From contig CM070572.1 in assembly GCA_036346355.1 (NCBI GenBank), positions 10,547,001 through 10,611,000 of the forward strand: a stretch of DNA of 64,000 bases. The letters run 5' to 3'. The notes under the pieces are model-generated. The model had not been told where the DNA came from and searched no databases. It saw only the letters and a list, made by a program, of their open reading frames with translations. Both the position numbers and the translations under genes were made by a program. The DNA comes from Rhipidocladum racemiflorum. Taxonomy: Eukaryota; Streptophyta; Magnoliopsida; Poales; Poaceae. Shown here piece after piece: positions 10,995 through 21,748 of this stretch (within the stretch, counting starts at the first letter, position 1; each line of letters starts with the position of its first letter).

Positions 10995-11649
10995 TCAGAA
11001 GAGCTCGTCGCCCACCACCACGTAGGATTTGGCTTGTCGAGAGACGCGCTCTGCCAGAGTGGTGGCTTCCGGGAGTTTGTCCTTCATGAGGTAATCAAGG
11101 TACGGGGTAGTCCAGTCTGGATCGATGAGTAGGACCCCGGTTCCAGGACCCTCGCTTGGCTTTTGCCGTTTTGTAACGGTTGGCTCGTGAAGATCCTGTA
11201 CGAAGATATCACTTGGGACATCTACCCGAGTGGCTCCCATCTTAGCCAGCTCGTCTGCTGCCTCATTATTGCGGCGGAGGACATGAACCAGCTCCAGACC
11301 GTCAAACTTGCCTTCCAATTCTCGGACTTGCCGGGCAAAAGATGCCGCCATGTTCGATCCACGCCACGACCAGTCCTTCAGACTTGATTCACCACCAATC
11401 GAGTCGCCTCAACCGCCAAATTGGCCGGATTCCGAGTGATGTGGCGATCTGAAGCCCATGGATGAGGGCCTCGTACTCCGCGGCATTGTTTGAGGCCGGG
11501 AAGTGAATCCGAAGGACATACTTCAACCTATCGCCCTTAGGCGAGATAAGGAGGAGTCCCGCCCCTGCTCCACCAAGCATGAGAGATCCGTCGAAGTGCA
11601 TGACCCAATATTCGGCTCTTCTTCGGTGCGAGTCCAGGATTCGGTCCAC
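10995..11649 (-). pseudogene. RNase H region of the gypsy element
   Basis: Two adjacent frames encode the RNase H fold. The first has YWVMHFDGSLMLGGAGAG, with the first catalytic Asp, and ASNNAAEYEALIHGL, with the Glu. The second frame (11351 down to 10995) has RRNNEAADELAKMG, with the late Asp-containing motif. A frame change between them breaks the enzyme. It lies between RT and integrase. RNase H would remove template RNA during reverse transcription. An 11-kb-wide set of matching parts makes the assignment secure. Confidence 0.85.
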
Positions 11650-12037
11650 TCGGCCGTGAAGTCACCAAAGCACTGGACTTGACGATGTGCGCGGCTTGAA
11701 CGAGATGTCGAAAGCTCCAAGCTCACCGCCCACTTTGAAATTCTTCCAAGAGCTTCCCGATTGCGGAGGACCTTCTCCCACGGGAAAGAAGTGACTCATC
11801 AAATCGAATGTCCTTGGAAATAATGCTTCACTTCCGTGGCGAGATCAAAATGGCGTATAGCGACTTCCGGATTTGAGGATATCTTGTCTTGGATTCGCCA
11901 AGATTTACCGACAAAATAAATCAAGCGTTGCACGCCGTGGCGGTGTCAGATTCCTCCCGCTCCGCAACTATCACGGCACTTACTACATGAGATGTTGCCG
12001 CTATGTAGAGCGTAAGAGGTTCACCTGGCCGGCGAGA

Positions 12038-12790
12038 CTAAGACTGGGAGTGGAGAGAAACACCTTGAGTTCTTCGAAGGCCTCTTTGTGCCTCTGCCGT
12101 CCAATCAAAGCGATCTTGCTTCTTAAGGAGCTTGAAGAAAGGCATTCCCCGGACTCCCAACCGTGAGATAAACCTGCCAAGCGCCACCATGCATCCGGTG
12201 AGCTTTTGGACCTCCTTTTGGCTGGTAGGCGGGGCCATTTTCATGATGGCTCCAATTTTCTCCGGGTTCGGCTCGATCCCACGATGGGAGACGATGAACC
12301 CGAGTAGTTTCCCGGAAGAAACTCCGAAAACACACTTCTCGGGGTTTAGCCTCATCCGGAACGCCCTTAGACTCTCGAACGTCTCGGCCAGGTCGGAGAT
12401 AAGGCTATCTTGTGTCTGCGTTTTAACTACCACATCATCCACATAAGCTTCCACGTTGCGCCCGAGCTGATGGTGAAAACACCGCTGCACGGCGCGCTGG
12501 TACGTTGCGCCGGCATTCTTGAGCCCGAACGGCATGGTGATATAGCAATATGCTCCGAATGGAGTGATAAACGAAGTCTTCTCGCAGTCTTCCTCTCGAA
12601 GCCGAATTTGATGATAGCCTGAATAGGCGTCCAGAAAGCTGAGTAGCCGAGATCCGGCAGTGGAGTCTACCACCTGATCAATACGAGGGAGACCAAAGGG
12701 ATCTTTCGGACAAGCCTTGTTGAGGTCGGTGTAATCAACACACATGCGCCCGACTTTATTCTTCTTACGGGCGAGTACGAGGTTCGCCAA
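12038..12790 (-). pseudogene. Reverse transcriptase region of the gypsy element
   Basis: A 250-residue open stretch covers most of the RT domain: RMCVDYTDLNKACPKDPFGL, LLSFLDAYSGYHQI, TPFGAYCYITMPFGLKNAGA, and the catalytic VEAYVDDVVV, followed by LGFIVSHRGIEPNPEKI. The YVDD box is intact. This is a classic Ty3/gypsy RT. The frame is open within the domain but is cut off from the protease part (around 12800) and from the RNase H part (around 12040) by frameshifts, so the polyprotein is broken. Confidence 0.92.
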
Positions 12791-13029
12791 CCACCAGATG
12801 ATACACTTCTTTGATGAAACCTGCGGCTAGCAGCTTTGTGATCTCCTCTCTGATGGCTTCTCGACGATCTTGAGCAAACCGTCGTAACCTTTGCTTGACG
12901 GGCCTGGCGGATTGGTTTACATTCAGTGCGTGCTCGATCACCTCCCTGGGGACCCCGGGCATGTCAGACGGCTTCCAGGCAAAGACGTCTTGGTTTGCCC
13001 GCAGAAAGGTGACGAGCGCGTCTTCCTAT

Positions 13030-13700
13030 TCATCCCCGAGCCTTGTCCCGATCGAGACGGCTCGCGCCTGATCGGACGGGTCGAGGAGAATCCTTTTGGT
13101 GCCTTCCTCGGGGCCGATCCCGGAGTTCTGCGGCTTGCGGGTAGGGATACTGCCTTCCGGCTTGTCGAAATCCGCCTCTTGACGAATCCTTTCCCGACCC
13201 GCCAGCGCCTCCAGAGACTCGGCCATTTCGCAACTCTCTCTGTCGCAAGAGAAAGATCGCTAACATCGCCACGTAGAGTGATAATACCACTCGGACCGGC
13301 ATCTTCAAAGATCGATACGCGTAGTGGGGCACCGCCATGAACTTGGCCACCGGTCTCCCCAAGATGGCGTGATACGCCGTCGCGAAGTCCGCCACCTCGA
13401 AGCTAAGGCTCTCATCCAGAGTTGTCCCTTGCGCCGAACGTGATGGTAGAGTGATTTGTCCGAGTGGTATCGCCGACGTTCGGTATCACTCCATGAAAAG
13501 GCGACGACCAGCGTTTGAGGTCGCATCGCGGGATTCCCATATCGTCGAAAGTGTCTTCACGAAGAGGACGTTGAGCCCACTCCCACCGTCAATCAACACC
13601 CTTTTGAGCTTGATGTCGCGGACAACCTACGCCAAGACCGGTAATTATCTGCCGAATGGGACGCGATCTGGGTGATCCGTGCGGTCGTAAGTTATTGCGA
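13030..13700 (-). pseudogene. Aspartic protease region of the gypsy element
   Basis: Read on the minus strand, around 13610-13565, there is a VLIDGGSGLNVLF motif. DGGS stands at the catalytic position of the retropepsin-like enzyme in this clade. Further on, ADFATAYHAILGRP and KFMAVPHYAY are the conserved downstream block (13395 to about 13300). The frames change several times, so no intact protease is present. It would have cut the Gag-Pol precursor. Confidence 0.75.
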
Positions 13701-14154
13701 CCTCGGACCACCGGATATATCGGGGGGTCTCCGGCTCTACTGCACAGATGTCCCGAGCGGTGAGCTTTTGCTTCCGCTTGGACTCATATGCGGCCGAACC
13801 CCCGAATATGTAGTTAAGCTCGAGGTCGACTTCCTGATAGTCTTCCTCAGCTTCAGGGAGAGGCGGCTTGCCGGCGGCGTGACCACTCGGACCTTGTCGG
13901 CTGCCTCTTGCTCTCGTAGGCGAACCTCTTTAGGGTGAAGCGATCCTTGGCGGCATGCCTCCCCTTCGGATGGAAAGGGCGAGTGAGTTCATAACCTTAT
14001 CATATCCATCCTCTTTGAGAGCGAGGATGAATCGGCGTAGCGGCGCCACCGACTCTTCGCCCTTGGCGCTTCTTTTCTTTCCGAGGGGTTCAGATCGATC
14101 CTTTCCTCATCACGCCGTTCGCCAGAGCCTCGGAGGTCGAAGCGTAACGGTCCG

Positions 14155-15687
14155 CTAGGGCGAATAGCTCCCGGACCGACGCGTGGGTGGCTTCCGACAT
14201 CTTCTTGATGAGGTCGGGTCGCCGACTCCTTTCTGGAAGGCAGCTATCACAACCGCGTCTGTGACGTCCCGAACGGTGCTTTTCCTGTTCATGAAGCGCT
14301 TGACGAACTCCCGGAGGGATTCGTTCCTCCTTTGGTGTAGCTGGTATAGGTCCCAAGGGGTGCCTGGGCGCTCGTAAGTGCCTTGGAAATTTGAGATGAA
14401 TCGCTCACACAGATCTCCCCAGGAATCTATAGAGTTCATTTGGAAGTCCGTGAGCCATGCTTGGGCCAGGCGAGAGGGTAACCTGGCAAGTAGTTTGCCA
14501 TTACTTTCTGATCCCCGTGACATTTGCCGAGCATATACTTGCAGCCAAGCCTCCGGGTCCCTCTCACCGTCGAACCTAGTGATGCCTTTAGGATTAAATC
14601 CATCAGGCCAAACCACTCGGCGTAGGTGAGGGGTAAACGCGCGAACCCCTTCGATGACCCCGCGATACCCCCCGGGAGGTGATCGACGCGGAGGGGATCG
14701 CGCTTGGCGTACTTCGCGGCCTCGCGGAAGGATGCCGAAGCGCTCATATTCGTCGGCTTGACGGCGTTGTTCCTCCTTTTCTCGGTCGCGGCGCCTGGCG
14801 TCGAGGTCTGAACGGAGGTCGCGGCTGATGCTGTGTCGCAAGTCGTCTCCGCGGGGTAGAACATGATGTGTCTGGCGAGCTTCCCGACCTGACCGGCTGC
14901 TGGCTGTCTGGGTCCTCGCCGGACCACGCGACAGCTCCTTCGCCGGCTGGTCGGTTTGGGCATGCTGGATAGCCGCCGCCGTCACCATGGCCTTTACTTG
15001 GGCCATGATCGGGGCAACTGGATCATCTGCCCCCAGCATAGGGGTCAGGGTATCCAGGAGTGTCTTGGAGGCGACGATATTCTGCTGTGGGGTACGAAAA
15101 ACAGCCTGGTCCCCCATCTTGGCTTGCAGAATGTCTTCATTGACAGCCCGGGCGCGGTCCCGGAGAGCACGCGCCCGCGCTGTCGAGGCTCGATCACTCG
15201 GCCTCCTTCCAAATCGGGCGGCGATCGAGGTGTCGGTTACCGCCGCGACCGCCTCACGAGCCTTCGACATACCGCACTCTACGGAAATTCCAGCAGCCTC
15301 TCTAGGCTTTCTTCTCGACTCGGCCGAGGTGGGTGAGTCCGAGAAGACAAACCTAGGCGCTTGGGGGTGCCGAGTGGCTTGGCGGTGAGAACCCCACCCT
15401 TCGTGCCTCGGCGTCCTCGAGCCCGACTCCGCTACCGAACGGGGCTTCGGATCCCCGCTCGGTACTTTAGGGTACGAGACAGGGGGACCTTCCGATCGGC
15501 GCGGAAGTCGTGACGGTGGATCGCCGGAAACCTCACCGCGCTGTAGCGCGGTTCCCTTAGAGAGAGAAAGGCTTCCGAAGTCGTTGGAGATGAAGGTCAG
15601 GCTTCCGAAACGGAAGACCTGGCCCGGGAAGAAGACTGTGGAGACTTCGTTCGTCGCAGCCATCAAGCTTGACGAAGATCTTGACAC
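14155..15687 (-). CDS. Gag polyprotein of the gypsy element
   Basis: A 510-residue open frame begins just inside the 5' LTR and primer site. The alternative start at 15663 (MAATNEV) is as likely as 15687. The N-terminal half is basic and low in structure, with Ser, Arg and Pro clusters. The C-terminal third carries the Retrotrans_gag fold: HLRRVVWPDGFNPKGITRFD, DPEAWLQVYARQM, LAQAWLTDFQMNSI, WGDLCERFISNF and SLREFVKRFMNRKS. Gag would build the virus-like particle. The frame is interrupted at 14155 and homologous text continues in another frame, so a complete Gag with zinc knuckle is not seen. Confidence 0.85.
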   Translation of the reverse strand: MSRSSSSLMAATNEVSTVFFPGQVFRFGSLTFISNDFGSLSLSKGTALQRGEVSGDPPSRLPRRSEGPPVSYPKVPSGDPKPRSVAESGSRTPRHEGWGSHRQATRHPQAPRFVFSDSPTSAESRRKPREAAGISVECGMSKAREAVAAVTDTSIAARFGRRPSDRASTARARALRDRARAVNEDILQAKMGDQAVFRTPQQNIVASKTLLDTLTPMLGADDPVAPIMAQVKAMVTAAAIQHAQTDQPAKELSRGPARTQTASSRSGREARQTHHVLPRGDDLRHSISRDLRSDLDARRRDREKEEQRRQADEYERFGILPRGREVRQARSPPRRSPPGGYRGVIEGVRAFTPHLRRVVWPDGFNPKGITRFDGERDPEAWLQVYARQMSRGSESNGKLLARLPSRLAQAWLTDFQMNSIDSWGDLCERFISNFQGTYERPGTPWDLYQLHQRRNESLREFVKRFMNRKSTVRDVTDAVVIAAFQKGVGDPTSSRRCRKPPTRRSGSYSP

Positions 15688-15689
15688 AA

Positions 15690-15711
15690 GTCCCCTACCT
15701 GGCGCGCCAAC
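15690..15711 (-). other. Primer binding site of the gypsy element
   Basis: On the minus strand, TTGGCGCGCCAGGTAGGGG immediately follows the 5' LTR. A TGG start matching the tRNA CCA end is expected here. I do not assign the donor tRNA with certainty. Confidence 0.7.
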
Positions 15712-16291
15712 TGTCGACGATCTGTTTCGCCGGCAATGAGATTTGTGATTCTAGGGGATTTGTGCGGGATCTGAGCTTGATGGTAACACGAGATCTTGAG
15801 GGCAATTGCTTTTAGACAGGTTCGGGCTCTCTCGGAGGAGATAATACCCTAGTCCTGTGTTCTTGGATATATTGTCTGTGTTCTCTTTTTCTCCCTCCTC
15901 CCCTTATATGCTGGGGGGGAGAATACATGATAGTTGGGCGCCACCGGGCCCTGAACATGGTGGCCTGGACGACATGTCCCTTGTCCTTATCCGCCTTCAC
16001 GCTCTACGTCCTGGAGAGGTGGTTATGCTTTCTCCGACCCACGCCTGCCGCCTTGTCAGGTTCCAGCATCTGCAGGTTCTGGCGGTGTCAGACCGCATGC
16101 TTTGTTCCTGGCGGGTTGTTAGGGCGAGGCGCGAAGCTTCCTTGAAGGATCAGGAGTTGTCTTGGGGAGCAAGTCGAAGGTCTCCTCTGGGCCCGTCGTG
16201 GTGCTTCTGGGCTTTGGGCTTCCTATTCCGCCTGTCAGGCCCAGTCGGGTGTAGGCCCCTCTTGTGGGACCCCTGTCTCTGACATCCCACA
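15712..16291 (-). repeat. 5' LTR of the gypsy element
   Basis: This 580-bp LTR is paired with 4052-4628 and flanked by GCTAG at 16292-16296. A TATATG-type AT-rich site at about 15904-15910 (plus-strand coordinates) and the 5' position make it the promoter-bearing LTR for the minus-strand element. Confidence 0.95.
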
Positions 16292-16372
16292 GCTAGAAAC
16301 AGTAAAAAATTTCGTTTGTGCCAGCGATACCGGCCAACACCCAGCTAGCTAGCGCGACGTGCCAGATGCAAC

Positions 16373-16619
16373 TGTTGAGATATAGTTGGACTCTGACTCC
16401 TAATTGTCCAAATATGGTTGGACTCTATCTCATTGTGGGTGAATCCAAATCTATCTATTATTGGTTTCTACTATAAATATATCACCATTTTGTACAAGAG
16501 AATCATTCTAATAAAGAGTGAACAATTTTGTCTCTATATCGTGTATGCTTTTATTTTATACTTACTATTCTATGGGTGTATCGTGGTTGATCAAAGGCAG
16601 GCGTCATCATTTTATAAGG
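16373..16619 (+). repeat. 5' LTR of the old copia element
   Basis: It begins TGTTGAGATATAG and contains CTATAAATATATC (TATA-like, about 16471). It aligns along its length with 21749-21998. Confidence 0.85.
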
Positions 16620-17307
16620 CGTTATTAGCACGAAGCTCTGCCAAGGACGATAAAGTTCATCTGCCTACTCAATCTACACTGCATCGAATTTTGATATGCA
16701 TCACGCGATTAATCCTACAGCAGGCCATATGTAAGTTTGTGGCATGTAAGTTAATCTGTAGGGTCGAGGATGCGCCTAGAGAGGGGTGAATATGCATTTA
16801 TAAAAATTTTCTCTACGACTAATTAAGATACGGCCTAATCAACCCCTATATCAAAACCTAACAAATAAATATGCGGAAGCGATAGACTAAGGTTTTGACA
16901 ATTAAAACCTAAATCAACTAAGCTTACTTGTGCACTAACTAAATTATGTCTCTACACAATAAATTATAATTCTACACAAGTAAGCAATATTAAGGAATTG
17001 CAAGAATGTAAAGCGCAAGAGACATAGCGATGTTTTCCTGTGGTGTTCGGAGACTTACCGGTCTCCCCCTAATCCACGTTGAGGCAAGCCCAACTCACTT
17101 TGGACCGGCTCCGCACTCGAGCACCCGCCTCGAATCCACTTGTGGTAGCTTTTCATCCCTTCGGGTAGGCTAAGCTCCAACCTTCACAAACTTTGCTGGA
17201 ACTTCTCATAAACCTTGAGAGCTCCCGCGTACGATGCTCCTACGCCGTCTAGGTGGCGACAACCACCAAGAGCAATAGGTTAAGCACCTCTTGCTTGAAC
17301 TTCATCT

Positions 17308-19892
17308 AGCACAACACATGCGCTTTTGATGACCTTCTAAGTGCAACACATGCACTAGGACCTTCCTTAAGTGCAACACATGCACAATGAGGCCTCAGTC
17401 CACTCCTAATTGCAATACATGCAATTAGGCTCATTCTTTAGCTAAAAAAGCAATAGGAAGAGAGCAACACATGCACACAACTCCTCTAAATACGAAATGA
17501 ACCAGCCAACCTCTCCCTTGCCCCCGAAGGGGGTATCCTTTTATAGCCCCCACATGAAATCTAGCCGTTATGGGCAAAACTGTCAAAAATTCAGCACAGC
17601 TGACACCACAGGCCTTAAAGCCCCGGTAGTGCCGGCCTCGATCCAATGGTTGGCTCAACGACTAGTTTCTCGGCAGTACCGACGTGCAATCTGTGATACT
17701 ACCGACCTCCGGCGGTACCGACTTCCCGAGCGGTAGTGCAGGCCAGCAACAATTCCAGAAAAGCATCCTACTGAAAAAAGACTACCAGCACTAAAGCACG
17801 GTGCTGCCGACCGTTGGCAGTACCGAAAAAACACAGCAGTAGTGCCGATATCAGAAATAATGCAAAAACATTCTTTCCAAAAAAAGATTACCATTACAAA
17901 TAGTGGTGGTACCAGTCCGACAGTAGTACCGACACCCATACGGCGATATTGTCGGCCAAGCGGTACTACCGGCAGTTTCACTGTGGTAGTGTCGAATACT
18001 GGAGAAAACTCAGATTTTCAATAAAAAAAATTTTCTCCAAAATCTCCACAGTGATTGTTTGAGCCATATGAGTGATCAACACTTGATCGCAACCACTTGC
18101 AAAATACATTTGCAACATCTCAAACCATGCTCAATCACACTCTAACCAATTTGCGAAAATACATTTGGCAAACTACTAAAGATATACCTGCAAAAACATA
18201 TTAAGCAAATACATTCTTGAATCTATGAGATTAATCCTCTTAGCCACGTGATAGTCAAAACAAAGACCAAGTCAACTTGCAAAAACCATGGTGCAAGCCT
18301 TGTTCACATGCTCTCAGGATCCGAACTCAAAGACCTCCCATTTATTCACACAACGAATTTGCAGATAAACAATTAAACTAATTCGTGCTTGAGCATCCTC
18401 GCTATGCAACACATGCAAAACCTATCTCCAAGCAAACTCTAAAACAACTCAAATTGCTTGAGCGTCCTCGCTTTGCAACACATGCAAAACCTAGCTCCAA
18501 GCAAAGTCCAAAACAATCTGAAATGCATGAGCTTTTTAATTTCACCATATGCAATTCTCTAGCTCCATGCAAACCACTTAAACACCAAATTACTTGAGCT
18601 CTCTTTTTTGCAACCCATGCAAAACTTAACTCCAAGTATATCACTCAAATACAAACTTGATTGAGCTCTCCCCTTTTGCAACCCATACAGAACTTAGCTC
18701 CAAGCAATGCAACTTCGAATAAGAGATTGAACTAAAGAACCAAGCATGAAGTTCAACAATTGCAAAACATGCAAAATATAAACTCCACGCAAAAGCCAAC
18801 GCATGAACTTATCCCATTTGCAACACATGCAAATCAAAGCTTCATACGAAAACCAATGCATATACTTTTCCGATTTGCAACACATACAAATCAAAGCACT
18901 ATGCAAAAACTGAAGCACGAGTTTCACCCATTCGTAATACATGCCAAATGATTAACTCCATACAAAAACCAAATGAGAAGACATTTGAGCTCGAGTGACC
19001 AACGGGATTGAGTTCACCAACATATGATGAAGCTCAAGCAAAAGACTCATCCCCTCTTAATAGTATGGTGCTAAAAACTAGACTCAAAGCTAGGAATATC
19101 CTTAGCCTATCTAGTTATACCTTACCGCACGCGAGCGATCCCATTTGAGGCTTTAATATCTTCAATCTTTTCGCTTCTCCCCTGGTATCGTCGCCCAGCT
19201 CTCTTGAAGTCTTCATGATTTGAAATCATTCTTCTTCTTCAAGAGCGTCACCTGGCTTCTTCTTCTCTTCTTTTCTTTGGGATCTCCTCTTGACGCCCAT
19301 CAACACATGATGCCGTCCTTGTCCTGATCTTCATCTCAAGCTTAGACTTAACCTAACTCATCACAACTCATTAAAAGTAGTCGGTCCAAGACACATGGTT
19401 GTCTCAATCATCCTTGCACTCCATTAACACATAATGGATGCCTTCACGATCGATTGAGTACAACATAAATCAAATTAAATGAATTTATTATGTCTTAAGT
19501 ACAACGATGCAACACATGCTTCATTATACTTAAGAACTATCTATTTGTCCTAAATTAATCAAGGAACACCATCAACACATGATGAAGTGTTCTGTATTGA
19601 TTAACAAGACAAATGAATTCAATTTAAATTTTTAGTTAAATTGACATGAGTATATACTAACTACACAAGTTTTTATATACTCATGTTGACGGTAAGTAAT
19701 GATCCGTAATATGTGAAATGTATGAAAATGATCATTACTCGAAGCCATCAACTATAGAATACATCCCACAAAGATATGTGCATACATATAATTGACTAGA
19801 AACAATATGAACATATTTAATTATGATTGTATTGGAGTTTATCCTATATTATCATGAGTATACTACAACTAAACAATTAGAATATATACTCA
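17308..19892. repeat. Series of short hairpins with ACACA loops
   Basis: About 20 inverted repeats share a 5-base loop: ACACA, or ATACA, ACCCA, AAACA, ACACT. Their stems differ. Clear cases are 17340-17356 (AGTGCA/TGCACT), 17405-17429 (10-bp arms), 18097-18115 (7 bp, loop ATACA), 18150-18172 (9 bp, one mismatch), 18816-18834 (7 bp), 19298-19312 (CATCA/TGATG), 19420-19438 (TCCATTA/TAATGGA), 19494-19534 (18-bp arms, three mismatches), 19543-19614 (about 26 paired bases in four blocks) and 19643-19687 (20-bp arms, about four mismatches or wobbles). The stems change on both sides together. No function is known to me. Confidence 0.8.
18380..18960. repeat. Degenerate tandem repeat of about 57-83 bp
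   Basis: A unit with CTTGAGC, CTCGCTTTGCAACACATGCA and CTAGCTCCAAGCAAA recurs about nine times. The CAACACATGCA core falls at about 18405, 18475, 18610, 18677, 18762, 18820, 18877 and 18935. Spacing and sequence drift. It accounts for the shared TTTGCA stems of the hairpins here but not for the different stems outside it. Confidence 0.75.
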
Positions 19893-20439
19893 AGGATATG
19901 TTCCGATGTATTTATCTTTTGTATATTGAGTGAAGAATAGATCAATACTAATGAAACATCAAACTAGAGTGTGAACTCCCCCTAAATACATGCACCCATG
20001 TAATATATGGATTGTGAAACATAATGCACATTTTGTAGTTGAAGTAATGGGGAAATTCATACTTTAACTTGAATCCAAAGTATACAATAAAATAGTGAAC
20101 ATTAATACGAGTACATACCTTGATTTTCTATTTTCTATCCAAATATAAGACTACTAACAATAAGCTTAATAAACGTGTCAGTCTCATAAAGATTTGGTTT
20201 GTCATTACACAAATATAATATTTTAATATATAACCAATCACCAAAACTAATGGGACTTGAACTTACATATTCGCATCTGAATAGTTTTTAATCCAGCAAA
20301 TTAATTTATACTAATTGCCAAGATTACTAGTTTAATCTGATCGCAAATTTCAGATCCTAATAAAGGAAACAACAACATGTATAGCGTAAAACTGCAGAGA
20401 TCGCTATAACGATTAAAACTTTCAGGAGAATCTAGTACA

Positions 20440-21440
20440 ACCGACTTAGTGAGTTCCTCCTAAAGAAGGGGTACTCTAATAATGATGATTATCCCTGAAT
20501 GTTCATAAAGAAATCTCAGAATGAATTTTGCATCATCTCAGTGTATATTAATGATTTGAATATCATCTAAACCACCGGAGAGATAAAGAAAGCAATTTCT
20601 TATCTTACAACAGAGTTTGACATGAAAGATTTCGGTAGAGCCAAATATTGCTTAGGCCTGCAGCTAGATCATTTCTGAGAATGAATTTTTGTACATCAGT
20701 CTGCCTATACCAAGAATGCACTGAAAAAATTTAATATGGATAAACCCTATAGTTGTAAGATGCCTTTAAGTGAACAAAGATCCTTTCAGACCGTGCATAA
20801 AAAATAAGGAAGTTAGGACCTGAAGTATCATTCTGAAGTGTCATTGGAGCACTTATGTATCTTGTGAATTACACAATGCCTGATGTTGCATTCGCAGTAA
20901 ATTTGCTAGCTAGACACAGTGCAGCTTCAACCAGAAGACATTGGACTGATCATGGATTCTTTTTATCGAATGGATCAAAACTTAACCATGATGGAATATA
21001 CGAATGTTGACTATCCATTTGATACCCACGGTGCCAAATATCAGCCTGGGTTTGTATTTCTCCACGATGATTCAACCATTTCTTGACGATCTTTTAAGCA
21101 CATCTTGGTAGATGTTTTTACTAACCACTCAGATAGTATAGCTTTATATGAAGCCTCATGTGACTGTATTTGGCTGAGACGTGTGATTAACTATATCCAG
21201 AAGTCGTATGGTCTTAATACTGTCGATACCCCTACGATTATTTATAAAGATAATGCTATTTGTGTTGCACAAATGCAAATGTGTTATGTTAAAAGCAATA
21301 CCACAAAACGTATTGCTCCTAAACTTTTCTATCATCACGAACTCCAGAAGAATGATAAGATAAAGATATTGCAAACTAAGATAAAGATATTGCAAACTAA
21401 GTTATATGAAACTCTAGCAAATTTGTTCACTAAGTCTTAA
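20440..21440 (+). pseudogene. RT-RNase H remnant of the old copia element
   Basis: Several frames carry decayed copia RT text: FLLKKGYSNN-like near 20450, SVYINDLNII near 20540 where YVDDL stands in active copies, and KYCLGLQLDHF near 20650. RNase H text follows in the frame from 21105: IALYEASCDCIWLRRVINYI, IYKDNAICVAQMQMCYVKS and LYETLANLFTKS. It closely matches the C-terminal part of the young element's pol at 50161-51867, so the two elements are relatives. Stops and frameshifts abolish function. A 15-bp duplication, AAGATAAAGATATTG-like, sits at about 21356-21390. Confidence 0.8.
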
Positions 21441-21748
21441 CCAAAATCTATTTTTTAAATGCGTTAGTGGCATTAGAATGAGATGGCTTAAAGATATGTA
21501 AAGTTCAGAGGAAGTAAATTGCTGAACTATGAAGATCTTACTTTAAATCCACAAGATTATAAGTTGCACTCTTTTTCTCTTAGTGAGTTTTCTTGAAGTT
21601 TTCTCGCATGAAAGTTTTTAATGAGGCAACTAGTGTAACACAATATAAGAGTGCAATGTACTCTTTTTTTTCATCCTTTTTTCCACTATGTTTTTAGGAG
21701 GAGTTTTTATGAGATATGTGCATCACACGGTATTCGTCTAAACGGGAG

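Larger units (their letters stand above)
4052..16291 (-). mobile_element. Complete Ty3/gypsy LTR retrotransposon, Tat/Retand-like
   Basis: The 12.2-kb element has two LTRs starting TGTCGACGATC and ending CCCACA, flanked by the exact 5-bp duplication GCTAG (4047-4051 and 16292-16296). It reads on the minus strand: 5' LTR 16291-15712, primer site, gag, protease, reverse transcriptase, RNase H, integrase, then a 5.2-kb non-pol zone before the 3' LTR at 4628-4052. The order RT-RNase H-integrase defines Ty3/gypsy. The post-pol zone holds two ORFs on the opposite strand and a 90-bp tandem array, both typical of the Tat clade (RIRE2, Grande, Retand relatives). Frameshifts split gag-pol, so the copy looks inactive. 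TSD, LTRs and motifs are seen; the lineage is inferred from architecture. Confidence 0.95.
16757..20390 (-). mobile_element. SIRE-like copia fragment inserted in the old copia element
   Basis: The left edge TGTAGGGTCGAGGATGCG followed by AGAGGGGTGAAT matches the start of the SIRE-like LTR at 53226. GTCTAGGTGGCGACAACCACC (about 17247-17268) and CTCCCCCT (about 19975, GGGGGAG on the minus strand) also recall SIRE LTR and polypurine text. The insert therefore reads on the minus strand. No coding remnant, second LTR or target duplication was found, and the right boundary is only where copia RT text resumes. Inside is a long hairpin-rich zone described separately. Confidence 0.5.

Noticed and set aside
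18380..18960. CRISPR-like array
   Set aside because: This is plant nuclear DNA, and the units drift in length and sequence. It is a degenerate tandem repeat.
16757..19975. Reading this whole stretch as one complete LTR
   Set aside because: The right edge lacks a terminal matching the left, there is no target duplication, and 3.2 kb is long for a SIRE LTR. Kept as a fragment of uncertain extent.
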